This document shows, piece by piece, positions 57,044 through 64,000 of a stretch of 64,000 nt of DNA. A program made the position numbers and the translations under genes. How positions within the stretch are numbered: the first letter of the stretch is position 1; each line of letters begins with the position of its first letter. Origin of the DNA: Mumia quercus (GTDB lineage Bacteria; Actinomycetota; Actinomycetes; Propionibacteriales; Nocardioidaceae); NCBI RefSeq assembly GCF_025506335.1, contig NZ_JANZYO010000003.1, positions 372,001 through 436,000 on the forward strand. Direction: 5' to 3'. The notes below the pieces were generated by a model that did not search any database, was not told the DNA's origin, and saw nothing but the letters and a program-made list of their open reading frames with translations.

Positions 57044-57834
57044 CGTCGCGCCACCCTTCGTGCGATGACGTCGAGGACGACGATCGCGAAGAGGGCCACC
57101 AGGAGAAGCAGCGACGCGACGGAGGCGGCGGCCGCCATGTTGCCGTTCTCGATGTAGGTGAGGATGCGGACCGACGTGACCTCCGTACGCATCGGGAGGT
57201 TGCCCGACAGCAGGACCAGCGAGCCGTACTCGCTGATCGCCCGTGCGAACGACAGCGCCGCCCCTGCCGTGATGGCGGGCGCGAGCGCGGGGATGAGGAT
57301 GCGGCGGAAGGTCGTGAACCTGCTGGCGCCGAGCGACGCGGCGGCCTGCTCCGTCTCCGGGTCGAGCTCGAGGAGGACGGGCTGGACCGTACGGACGACG
57401 AACGGGGTGGTCACGAACAGCAGGGCCAGGAAGACGGCGATGCGCGTGTTGGCGACGTCGACGCCGATCGGGCTGTTCGGGCCGTACAGGCTGAGCAGCA
57501 CCAGGCCGGCGACGATCGTCGGCAGCGCGAACGGGATGTCGATGATGACCTCCAGGGCGCGCTTGCCCCAGAAGCGGTCACGGACGAGCACCCAGGCGAT
57601 CAAGGTGCCGAAGACGATGTTGGTGAGGGTGACGAGGAACGCCTCGCCGACCGTGAGCTTGATCGCCGCCCACGTCTGCGGCTGGCGGACGGTGTCGACG
57701 AAGGTCGCCCACCCGCCTTCCGTCGTGGTGAGGACGACCGCCGATAGGGGCAGCAGCACGAGGATGCTGAACCAGATCAGCGCGATCCCCAGCCCTACCC
57801 CGGCAGCGGGGGTGAGGGCGGTTGCCGCGCGGGC
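57040..57834 (-). CDS. cysT: sulfate ABC importer permease, N-terminus lost in a G/C homopolymer block
   Basis: About 264 residues are readable, containing the EAA loop (ELDPETEQAAASLGASRFTTFRRILIPAL) and RAISEYGSLVLLSGNLP, the CysT counterpart of the CysW motif. Reading upstream in the same frame beyond the first possible GTG (57759) gives a convincing first membrane helix (GVGLGIALIWFSILVLLPL) and then PARAATALT, after which the sequence turns into homopolymer G and C at about 57835. No start codon can be assigned, so the true 5' end lies within or beyond the block. The gene is probably intact in the organism; the damage looks like a sequence artefact. It overlaps cysW by 4 bp. Confidence 0.85.
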   Translation of the reverse strand, partial: ARAATALTPAAGVGLGIALIWFSILVLLPLSAVVLTTTEGGWATFVDTVRQPQTWAAIKLTVGEAFLVTLTNIVFGTLIAWVLVRDRFWGKRALEVIIDIPFALPTIVAGLVLLSLYGPNSPIGVDVANTRIAVFLALLFVTTPFVVRTVQPVLLELDPETEQAAASLGASRFTTFRRILIPALAPAITAGAALSFARAISEYGSLVLLSGNLPMRTEVTSVRILTYIENGNMAAAASVASLLLLVALFAIVVLDVIARRVARR

Positions 57835-57917
57835 GGGGGGGGGGGGGGGCCCCCCCCCCCCCCCCCCGGGGGGGGGGGGGGGGGGGGCCCGCGGGGGGGC
57901 GGGGGGGGGGCCCCGGG
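57830..57917. repeat. G/C homopolymer block, probable sequence artefact
   Basis: Runs of about 15 G (57835-57849), 18 C (57850-57867) and 20 G (57868-57887), then further short G and C runs to 57917, with almost no A or T. Such a block does not occur elsewhere in the window and sits in the gap between cysP and cysT, erasing the cysT start. It may replace a hard-to-sequence hairpin. Confidence 0.8.
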
Positions 57918-57945
57918 CGCCGCGCCTGCGTGAGTGCCGGAGAGG

Positions 57946-58971
57946 TCACGACTTGCCCGTCTCCTGCTGGATCTTCGTGACGATGCCGGTGTTCTCGTCG
58001 AAGAACTTCTTGTTGATGGCCTCCCAGCCGCCGAGGTCACCGTCGATGGTGAACAGCTTGGCCGGCGTGGGGAACGGGTTCTCGGGATCGTTCGCGCCCT
58101 CGACCTTGCCGACCTCGACGCTGTCGCTGATCGGACGGAAGCCCTTCGAGACGTACTGCTCCTGGCCCTCGTCGCTCAGCACGAACTCCAGGAACGCCTC
58201 GGCCTTGGGGTCGGCGTCCTTGAGCACCGCGCCCGGGTTCTCGATGAGCAGCGTCTCGTCCGGGACGACGTAGTCGAACTTCTCGCCCTGCTGGCGGGCG
58301 AGGATGGCCTCGTTCTCGTACGAGATGAGGACGTCGCCGGTGCCGGCCTGGAAGGCGGCGGTCGCGTCGCGGCCCGAGCCGGGGAGCGCGGCGACGTTCT
58401 TGAAGAACTTCGTCAGGTACGCGGTGCCCGCGGCGTCACCGCCGTCGGCGGCGGCCTGCTGCCAGCCGGCGAGGATGTTCCAGCGCGCGGCGCCGGACGA
58501 GCCCGGGTTGGGGGTGACGATCGAGACGCCCGGCTTCACCAGGTCGTCCCAGGTCTGGATGTTCTTCGGGTTGCCCTCGCGGACCACCAGCACGACGACG
58601 GAGTCGGTGACGATGCCCTTGTGCTCGCCGTCGTCCCAGGTGTCCTCGACGAGGCCGGCGTCGACGAGGCGGGTCACGTCGGGGGTGACCGAGAAGTGCA
58701 CGTAGTCGGCCTTCAGCCCGCCGGCCACGGCCCGGCTCTGGTCGCCGGACGCGCCGTACGACTCCTTCCAGACCACGCCCTTGCCCTCGTCAGTCTTGGC
58801 GAACTCCTTCTGGGCGGCGTTGTTGCCCGCCTTCGGCACCGCGAACCCCACGAGCGACAGCGTCGTCTTGGAGCTGTCAGCGTCGGCGCCACCGCACGCC
58901 GACAGCCCCAGCGCGGCGGCGAGCGCGGTGGTCGCGGCAATCAGGCGGGTCGACCGCTTGCGTGTGAACAT
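57946..58971 (-). CDS. cysP: sulfate-binding lipoprotein of the ABC importer
   Basis: The 341 residues start with a lipoprotein signal peptide: basic RKRSTR, a hydrophobic stretch and the lipobox LSAC with Cys at about residue 25. The mature part is a sulfate-binding protein, with KESYGASGDQSRAVAGGLKADYVHFSV near the start and PNPGSSGAARWNILAGW in the middle. It captures sulfate or thiosulfate outside the membrane for CysT/W/A. The ribosome site AAAGG lies 8 nt upstream of the ATG at 58971. It is first in the operon. Sbp is the alternative name; specificity between sulfate and thiosulfate is not decidable. Confidence 0.92.
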   Translation of the reverse strand: MFTRKRSTRLIAATTALAAALGLSACGGADADSSKTTLSLVGFAVPKAGNNAAQKEFAKTDEGKGVVWKESYGASGDQSRAVAGGLKADYVHFSVTPDVTRLVDAGLVEDTWDDGEHKGIVTDSVVVLVVREGNPKNIQTWDDLVKPGVSIVTPNPGSSGAARWNILAGWQQAAADGGDAAGTAYLTKFFKNVAALPGSGRDATAAFQAGTGDVLISYENEAILARQQGEKFDYVVPDETLLIENPGAVLKDADPKAEAFLEFVLSDEGQEQYVSKGFRPISDSVEVGKVEGANDPENPFPTPAKLFTIDGDLGGWEAINKKFFDENTGIVTKIQQETGKS

Positions 58972-59020
58972 GTCGTGCCTTTCGGAACGAGCGCATCATG
59001 CGCTGTTGGTAGTGACTTAC

Positions 59021-59070
59021 TAATCCCGAGCAGATTACTCGACTATAGCGAGAGAAAAGACCCGTGTCGC
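59021..59070 (-). promoter_or_regulatory. cysP promoter and operator
   Basis: On the minus strand the -10 TATAGT (complement of 59042-59047) has a weak -35 GCGACA (complement of 59065-59070) 17 bp upstream. TAATC-N7-GATTA (59021-59037) is a perfect dyad covering the expected transcription start, suggesting a repressor that responds to sulfur supply. Confidence 0.5.
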
Positions 59071-59133
59071 GGATTCTCACGATGTGGGCGGGGCGCCGTC
59101 AGGCGTGCTCAGGGCACCGCGACGCCGGTGTCG

Positions 59134-59997
59134 TCAGGGGAAGACGACGGTCCGGGCGCCGTTGAGAAGCACCCGCTGCTCCGCGTGGAGGCCGACGGCA
59201 CGCGAGAGCACGCGGGTCTCGACGTCGCGACCGGCCTGGACGAGCGCGGCCGGGTCCTGCTGGTGACCGACGCGGGTCACGTCCTGCTCGATGATCGGGC
59301 CTTCGTCCAGGTCGGCGGTCACGTAGTGCGCGGTCGCGCCGATCAGCTTGACGCCGCGGGTGTGGGCCTGGTGGTACGGGCGGGCGCCCTTGAAGCTCGG
59401 GAGGAAGCTGTGGTGGATGTTGATCGCACGGCCCTGGAGGCGACGGCACGCGTCGTCGGACAGGATCTGCATGTAGCGCGCGAGCACGACGAGGTCGATG
59501 TCGAGCTCGTCGACCAGTGCGAACATCCGCGCCTCCGCCTCGGCCTTCGCGCCGGACACGACCGGGACGTGGTGGAACGGCACGTCGTACGAGCGGGCGA
59601 GCCGCTCGAGGGTGGTGTGGTTGGAGACGACCGCGCCGATCTCGATGTTGAGCGCGCCGATGCTCTGCCGGAACAGCAGGTCGTTGAGGCAGTGCCCTTC
59701 CTTGGACACCATGACGAGCGTGCGGCACGGCGCCTCGGCGACACCGAGGTCCCACGCCATCGCGTGCTGGTCGGCCACGGGCACGAACGCGTCGCGCAGC
59801 GCCTCCAGGTCGTACGGCTCGGTGACGCTCTCGAAGTGCACCCGCAGGAAGAAGCGGCCGGCGCCGGCGTCGGTGAACTGCTGGGCGTCCAGGATGTTGC
59901 CGCCGCGGTCCACGATCCACGAGGAGATCGCGTGCACCAGGCCCGGTCGGTCGGGGCAGGTGAGGGTCAGGACGTACGTGGCGGCGGCGCTGGACAT
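59134..59997 (-). CDS. purU: formyltetrahydrofolate deformylase
   Basis: The 287 residues begin with an ACT domain (about 8-85, YVLTLTCPDRPGLVHAISSWIVDRGG), followed by a formyl-hydrolase domain with the catalytic Asn-x-His in INIHHSFLPSFKGARPY and the Asp loop ATAHYVTADLDEGPIIEQD. It hydrolyses 10-formyl-THF to formate and THF, balancing one-carbon units made by FolD. The ATG at 59997 gives the usual family start. The upstream MFS gene ends 5 bp before the purU start codon and may be cotranscribed. Confidence 0.94.
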   Translation of the reverse strand: MSSAAATYVLTLTCPDRPGLVHAISSWIVDRGGNILDAQQFTDAGAGRFFLRVHFESVTEPYDLEALRDAFVPVADQHAMAWDLGVAEAPCRTLVMVSKEGHCLNDLLFRQSIGALNIEIGAVVSNHTTLERLARSYDVPFHHVPVVSGAKAEAEARMFALVDELDIDLVVLARYMQILSDDACRRLQGRAINIHHSFLPSFKGARPYHQAHTRGVKLIGATAHYVTADLDEGPIIEQDVTRVGHQQDPAALVQAGRDVETRVLSRAVGLHAEQRVLLNGARTVVFP

Positions 59998-60002
59998 GAT
60001 CG

Positions 60003-61490
60003 CTAGGGTACGGCGCGCTCCGTACGGAGATGACGGGGGCGCTGGTACAGCGCGACGGCGACCAGCCCGACCACCAGGATCGCGGCGGGGAGCAGGAGCG
60101 ACTGCGACATCGCCGCGCTGAACCCGTCGCGTGCGGCGTCGGGGACGGCGGCCGTGCCCGCACCGGTGACGGCGCCTTCGACGCGCAGCTCGGCGGTGAG
60201 CCGGGCCTCCATGAGGGCGGCGATGGCCGCGCTGCCGAGCACGCCGCCCACCTGGCGTGCCGTGTTGTAGACGCCCGCCCCGGCTCCGGCGCTGCTCATG
60301 GGGAGATTGCGGGTCGCGGTCGAGCTGATCGGCGCCCACATGAAGCCGTTCGCGACGCCGAGCAGGGCGATCGGCAGCAGGATCTGCCAGACCGGGACGT
60401 CGGGAGACATCACGAGGGACAGCCACACCAGCGCCACGACGAACGCCGTGAGTCCGGTGGACGCGAGGATCCGGGGGTGCACCCGGTCGGCCATCGTGCC
60501 GACCCACGGGGCGAGTGCGGAGGCGAGGACCGCCATCGGCACGAGCAGCAGGCCTGCCTGCGTCGGCGACCAGCCGCGTACGGCCTGCGCCCACAGCATC
60601 AGCGGGAACGCCATCGCGGTGATCGCGAAGCCCACGCTGGTGATCGCGACGTTCGACAGGGAGAAGTTGCGGTCTTTGAACAGGCCGAGCGGCACCAGCG
60701 GCTCGGCGCGGTTGACCGCCTGCCACGCCACGAACAGGCCCAGGACGAGCACGCCGAGCCCGATCAGCCCCCACACGGTCACGACACCGGTGATCGTGCC
60801 CCAGTCGTACGTCTCGCCCTCCTGGATGCCGAACACCAGCAGGAACATGCCGACGGCGCTGAGCGCGACGCCGAGGAGGTCGAAGCGGTGGGACAGCGTC
60901 GGGAGGTCGGGGACGAGCCGCAGCGCGAGGACGAAGCCGACCACGCCGACGGGGACGTTGATGAAGAAGATCCACTCCCAGCCCAGCGAGTCGACCAGGA
61001 CGCCGCCCAGGATGGGGCCGACGAGCATCGCCACGCCCGAGACCGCACCCCACAGGCTCATCGCGCGGCCGCGCTTGTCGGCCGGGAAGGTCCGGGTGAT
61101 GACCGCCATCGTCTGCGGGGTCATCATCGAGGCACCGAGGCCCTGGAACACTCGGGCCAGGATCAGCTGCTCGATCGTGCCGGTGAGACCGCACCACAGA
61201 GACGAGGCGGTGAAGAGGACCAGGCCCGTGAGGTAGACGCGCTTCGGGCCGAACCGGTCACCGAGCCGGCCCGTGATGAGCAGCGGCACCGCGTACGCCA
61301 GCAGGTAGGCCGACGTCACCCACACCACGGCTGTGACGTCGGCGTCGAAGCTCGCGATCAGGGTCGGCGTCGCGACCGAGACGATCGTCGAGTCGACCAG
61401 GATCATGAAGAACCCGATCACCAGCGCCCACAGCGCCGGCCAAGGGCTGCGGGTCGAGGTGTCGGGCCGGGTCGTTCCGGGTGCGGTCAC
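60003..61490 (-). CDS. MFS multidrug exporter, DHA2 (EmrB/QacA) family
   Basis: About 495 residues with 14 helices. DHA2 features include IGFFMILVDSTIVSVATPTL in helix 1, LLITGRLGDRFGPKRVYLTGL (motif A), and motif C in GAVSGVAMLVGPILGGVL. It should expel cationic drugs or metabolites by proton antiport. The GTG at 61490 is preferred because the -10 TACGGT (complement of 61498-61503) ends 7 nt upstream, indicating a leaderless mRNA; the longer reading up to 61619 would translate through the trxA terminator hairpin. Confidence 0.88.
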   Translation of the reverse strand: MTAPGTTRPDTSTRSPWPALWALVIGFFMILVDSTIVSVATPTLIASFDADVTAVVWVTSAYLLAYAVPLLITGRLGDRFGPKRVYLTGLVLFTASSLWCGLTGTIEQLILARVFQGLGASMMTPQTMAVITRTFPADKRGRAMSLWGAVSGVAMLVGPILGGVLVDSLGWEWIFFINVPVGVVGFVLALRLVPDLPTLSHRFDLLGVALSAVGMFLLVFGIQEGETYDWGTITGVVTVWGLIGLGVLVLGLFVAWQAVNRAEPLVPLGLFKDRNFSLSNVAITSVGFAITAMAFPLMLWAQAVRGWSPTQAGLLLVPMAVLASALAPWVGTMADRVHPRILASTGLTAFVVALVWLSLVMSPDVPVWQILLPIALLGVANGFMWAPISSTATRNLPMSSAGAGAGVYNTARQVGGVLGSAAIAALMEARLTAELRVEGAVTGAGTAAVPDAARDGFSAAMSQSLLLPAAILVVGLVAVALYQRPRHLRTERAVP

Positions 61491-61511
61491 GGCAGAGACC
61501 GTACTCCCGGA

Positions 61512-61554
61512 CGACGACGCCCTCTCGCCCGGTGCGGGCGAGAGGGCGTCGTCG
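61512..61554 (-). terminator. hairpin terminator after trxA, 20-bp perfect stem
   Basis: The arms 61512-61531 and 61535-61554 pair perfectly over 20 bp with only a 3-nt loop (GTG), 15 bp beyond the trxA stop. It lies just upstream of the MFS promoter and separates the two minus-strand genes. Confidence 0.85.
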
Positions 61555-61569
61555 GAGCGGAGGGGCGCG

Positions 61570-61953
61570 TCAGCCCTGGGCGGAACCCTGCTCGGCCTGC
61601 TGCTTGGCGACCTCGGCACGGACCTCGTCCATGTCGACCTCGCGCACGGCGTCGATCACCTGGTCGAGCGCCTGCGCCGGCAGCGCGCCGGGCTGGTTGA
61701 ACAGGAGGATGCCGTCGCGGAACGCCATCAGCGTGGGGATCGACGTGATCTGAAGGGCACCAGCGAGCTCCTGCTCGGCCTCGGTGTCCACCTTGGTGAA
61801 GGCGATGTCGTCGTTCTTCTCCGACGCCGCCTCGAAGACGGGCGCGAACTGGCGGCACGGGCCACACCAGGAGGCCCAGAAGTCCACCAGGACGATGCCG
61901 TCGCCGGAGATGGTGTCCATGAAGGTGTCGGCGGTCAGGGCAGTGGTTGCCAT
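61570..61953 (-). CDS. trxA: thioredoxin
   Basis: The 127 residues have the redox site FWASWCGPC (Cys30 and Cys33) and the cis-Pro loop TSIPTLMAFRDG. The normal thioredoxin fold is followed by an acidic and Ala-rich C-terminal tail (about 107-127, VDMDEVRAEVAKQQAEQGSAQG) not needed for the fold. It reduces protein disulfides in the cytosol. It forms a monocistronic unit bounded by a strong terminator. No thioredoxin reductase is adjacent. Confidence 0.94.
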   Translation of the reverse strand: MATTALTADTFMDTISGDGIVLVDFWASWCGPCRQFAPVFEAASEKNDDIAFTKVDTEAEQELAGALQITSIPTLMAFRDGILLFNQPGALPAQALDQVIDAVREVDMDEVRAEVAKQQAEQGSAQG

Positions 61954-62083
61954 GTCACGTCCATTTCGGTCGGGTACGTCTGTGCTTCTGAAGGCTGCAA
62001 CAGCGGACGGGCCCGCAGGATTCCCGCCCGTACGTCCACCCTAGGCAGACGCCCGGTCCAGGCGCTGGGCGGCGAACCGGATT

Positions 62084-62159
62084 GGGGTACCCGAGCCAAG
62101 CTCATCCGACCCGACCGTGCACGGTCGGGTCAGTGGGGGTTCGTCGGGGTACCCGAGCC
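62084..62159. repeat. 14-bp direct repeats flanking a 24-bp palindrome
   Basis: GGGGTACCCGAGCC occurs at 62084-62097 and 62146-62159. Between them, at 62108-62131, is a perfect 24-nt palindrome (12-bp arms with no loop). It sits in the gap between trxA and the next plus-strand gene, and may be a terminator or regulatory cluster, or a small element scar. Confidence 0.6.
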
Positions 62160-62196
62160 GATTTCCCAGACCTTGTGGCGGCGATAGGGTCCAGCC

Positions 62197-62403
62197 ATGT
62201 CTCGTCGGGGCGATCGACGGCTCGCACGTGCGGGACGACCTAGACGTACGCGAGTCGAGGTCGCGATCCTCGCCCTCGTGACGTCGGGGACAGGGTTGAT
62301 CGTCCTGGTGATGCTGCCGATCGGCTGGACGCGAGCGCATGATCGTGCCGTCCTGAGGAGACGCGCTGGTCGTTCGGCCTGCGGCGAGGCGGGCTGGTGC
62401 TGA
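62197..62403 (+). pseudogene. 5' part of a small membrane-protein gene, probably frameshifted
   Basis: The 68-residue frame starts with an ATG 6 nt after the -10 TAGGGT (62185-62190). It has a basic N-terminus and one membrane helix (EVAILALVTSGTGLIVLVML), then degenerates into an Arg-rich stretch after about residue 50. From 62343 the next frame is open and reads EETRWSFGLRRGGLVLSHGG, straight into the following gene's membrane helix. A one-base error or mutation near 62350 would join the two into one protein of about 168 residues. I do not recognise the family. Confidence 0.5.
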
Positions 62404-62705
62404 GCCACGGCGGGTTCATCGTCTTCGTCACCGGCGCGGCGTTGACGACGGTCTCGTCTGACCCTCCGCTCTGGCTGTGGATGCTCCACCTCGTCGGCGT
62501 CGCCGTCTTCGTCGCCGGTGAGTTCGTCGAGGGCGGAGAGACCCGGGCGGAACGTGCGCAGGGCCGCTGGCGAGACCGGGAGCGATGGGCCTTCGAGCAG
62601 CGGCGATGGGAGGCGGCTCGCGTTGCCGCGGCTGAGGCCGAGCTGGCTGCCGAGACTGCCCGTACGAGGGCCGCCCTCATCGCCGTGGAGAAGCTTCGGC
62701 GGTGA
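62397..62705 (+). CDS. small membrane protein with coiled-coil tail (3' part of the split gene)
   Basis: The 102 residues read from a GTG contain two hydrophobic segments (HGGFIVFVTGAALTTV and WLWMLHLVGVAVFVAG) and a charged Ala/Glu/Arg-rich helical tail (about 47-102), probably a coiled coil. The open frame extends further upstream to 62343 with plausible protein sequence, so this is probably the continuation of the 62197 gene. The stop overlaps the start of the next gene (GTGA). Confidence 0.55.
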   Translation: MLSHGGFIVFVTGAALTTVSSDPPLWLWMLHLVGVAVFVAGEFVEGGETRAERAQGRWRDRERWAFEQRRWEAARVAAAEAELAAETARTRAALIAVEKLRR

Positions 62706-63193
62706 CTGTGCGTCCGGTAGGGTACCCGCCCGTGGTCACGCGAGGCGCCCGCCGTTCGCTGGTGCGTCCGCCTCGACCGAGGTCCGCACCGACGAAGACT
62801 GCCGCGTGGGCCTCGCTGCTGGTGAGCCTGGCCCTGGTGGTGGCCGCGCTGCTGCCGATCGGCGTGGTCGACGAGTACGACCTCGGGCTCCTCGCGGGCG
62901 GACTGGCGCTGGTCGTCGTGTGGAGCGTCGTCGCGGGCTGGACGCTTCCCGCCCGTCCCGGTGAATCGTCCTCGGCTCACGCGGCGCGGCGTGCAGCGTT
63001 GTCCCTGAGCCTCGGCGGCAGCATGGCATTCGCCGTCGCCCTCTTCGGGATGATCACCCTGAAGGTTTCGGCGCTCCTCGCGGTGGGCGTCGTCGCGCTC
63101 TCCGCGCGGGTGGCCGGCCAGATGATGGAGGTGTACCTGACCCGGGGGGAGCGGCGCCTCCAGCGCCTGCGGGATGCCGAGTGGCGGGGCTGA
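62702..63193 (+). CDS. small multi-helix membrane protein
   Basis: The 163 residues carry four hydrophobic segments (about 36-54, 59-80, 98-115, 120-135) after a basic, Pro-rich N-terminus and before an Arg-rich tail. I do not recognise a family. GTG at 62702 overlaps the previous stop, which favours translational coupling; GTG at 62732 lies 8 nt after a TAGGGT box (62718-62723), which favours a separate leaderless message. Either start gives the same membrane part. Confidence 0.65.
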   Translation: MTVRPVGYPPVVTRGARRSLVRPPRPRSAPTKTAAWASLLVSLALVVAALLPIGVVDEYDLGLLAGGLALVVVWSVVAGWTLPARPGESSSAHAARRAALSLSLGGSMAFAVALFGMITLKVSALLAVGVVALSARVAGQMMEVYLTRGERRLQRLRDAEWRG

Positions 63194-63196
63194 TCG

Positions 63197-64000
63197 TCAG
63201 GCGTCGGCGAAGCGGTGCGGGTGGGCGGGGTAGACGCCCATGATCTGCACGTCGGTCGAGAAGAACGCCAGCTCCTCCAGCGCACGCGCCAGCGGCGGGT
63301 CGTCCGGGTGGCCGTCGACCTCCACGAGGAACATCGTCGCGGCGAACGTGCCGCCGACCATGTAGCTCTCGAGCTTCGTCATGTTGATCCCGTTGGTGGC
63401 GAAGCCTCCGAGCGCCTTGTAGAGCGCCGCCGGGATGTTGCGGACGTGGAACACGAACGTCGTCACGGTCGGCCAGTCGCCCGGCGGCGGCACCTCCGGC
63501 TGACGCGAGAGTACGACGAACCGCGTCGTGTTGTGCTCCTCGTCCTCGACGGTGCTCGCCAGCGTCTCGAGCCCGTACGTCCGGGCGGCCAGCGGCGTCG
63601 CCAGCGCGGCCTTCGTCGGGTCGCCCCACTCCGCGACCTCGCGTGCTGCGCCGGCGGTGTCGCCGGCGATGACCGGGGTGAGCCCGTGCTCGCGGATGAT
63701 GCGCCGGCACTGGCCGAGGGCGTGGACGTGGCTGTGGACCTCGGTGATCTGGTCCAGCGTCGCCCCGGGGACGGCGAGCAGGTCGAAGTGGATCGGGAGG
63801 AAGTACTCGCCGACGATGTGCAGCCCGGACGTCGGCAGGAAGTGGTGGATGTCGGCGACGCGGCCGGCGAGCGTGTTGTCGATCGGGATCATCGCGAGCC
63901 CCGCGCTCCCGTCGGTCACCGCCGCGAACGCGTCCTCGAACGACGCGCACGCCATCGGCTCCCAGTCGGGGTACGCGTCGGCGCAGGCGATGTGCGAGTT
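63197..64000 (-). CDS. pheA: prephenate dehydratase (5' end outside window)
   Basis: The frame is open to the window edge: 267 residues are visible, beginning NSHIACADAYPDWEPM, a conserved part of the dehydratase domain, so the true start lies beyond 64000. Other motifs are MIPIDNTLAGRVADIHHFL (about residues 37-55) and the Thr-containing EHNTTRFVVLSR (about 156-167) of the active site. A C-terminal ACT domain (about 178-255, TTFVFHVRNIPAALYKAL, INMTKLESY) gives feedback control by phenylalanine. It converts prephenate to phenylpyruvate. It converges with the preceding membrane-protein gene. Confidence 0.95.
   Translation of the reverse strand, partial: NSHIACADAYPDWEPMACASFEDAFAAVTDGSAGLAMIPIDNTLAGRVADIHHFLPTSGLHIVGEYFLPIHFDLLAVPGATLDQITEVHSHVHALGQCRRIIREHGLTPVIAGDTAGAAREVAEWGDPTKAALATPLAARTYGLETLASTVEDEEHNTTRFVVLSRQPEVPPPGDWPTVTTFVFHVRNIPAALYKALGGFATNGINMTKLESYMVGGTFAATMFLVEVDGHPDDPPLARALEELAFFSTDVQIMGVYPAHPHRFADA

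Noticed and set aside
57040-57759. cysT starting at GTG 57759
   Set aside because: This start would cut into the first membrane helix; in-frame sequence upstream to 57834 encodes the rest of that helix.
62843-63950. Alternative minus-strand frame over the pheA region
   Set aside because: The adjacent frame 63197-64000 carries all prephenate dehydratase and ACT motifs.

Overview
The window is high-GC actinobacterial chromosome. Supporting signs are GTG/TTG starts, many leaderless-type promoters (a -10 box 6-8 nt before the start codon), a groES-groEL-sigD/shbA-anti-sigma-guaB-guaB3-choD-type-guaA order like that of Mycobacterium, and sucCD-perM-purN-purH and folD-DUF3017 blocks also found there. 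Gene content and intergenic repeats would suit a Nocardioidaceae-like member of the Propionibacteriales, but that family assignment is inference. No rRNA, tRNA, CRISPR array, insertion sequence or prophage was recognised; almost everything is core chromosome.

Layout. 1-13 kb: a partial THUMP-like methyltransferase, then groES-groEL behind a double CIRCE promoter, an ECF sigma factor (SigD/ShbA type) with its membrane anti-sigma partner, two IMP dehydrogenase-family genes, a HerA-like ATPase, and an aldehyde dehydrogenase and a GMC oxidoreductase that share an identically spaced 26-nt promoter motif. 12.9-13.6 kb: a palindromic repeat array next to a small GIY-YIG nuclease gene, bounded by 43-bp perfect inverted repeats; this is the most mobile-looking part of the window. 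13.6-25 kb: guaA, a DinB-like protein, an ECF42-type sigma factor with its YCII partner, a double GNAT, NhaA, a VOC protein, a heterodimeric ABC exporter with complementary degenerate ATPase halves, and an Lrp regulator. 25-29 kb: a PspC/LiaF-like envelope-stress cluster with a PspC-fused histidine kinase and a response regulator. 29-35 kb: an M4 protease carrying an emfourin-like inhibitor domain, a CopB-type P-ATPase behind a CsoR-like operator, and a desaturase plus its reductase. 35-53 kb: central metabolism and housekeeping (zwf, pcrA, M23 peptidase, sucCD, a sigma-like/sensor fusion, perM, purN, purH, folD, mdh). 53-64 kb: aquaporin, MFS transporters, a sulfate ABC importer (cysA-W-T-P) interrupted by a suspicious G/C homopolymer block, purU, thioredoxin, two or three small membrane proteins (one probably frameshifted) and a partial pheA.

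How it fits together. Purine biosynthesis is spread over the window: purN and purH, one-carbon supply by folD and purU, and conversion of IMP to GMP by guaB and guaA. TCA and pentose phosphate genes (sucCD, mdh, zwf) sit near CRP/GlxR-like sites. Stress circuits (HrcA/CIRCE, SigD-RsdA, PspC kinase, CsoR/CopB) are each recognisable by gene pairing or operator. Several convergent gene pairs end in long perfect hairpins without U-tracts.

Sequence-quality warnings: the G/C block at 57830-57917 removes the cysT start, and a reading-frame break is likely near 62350.
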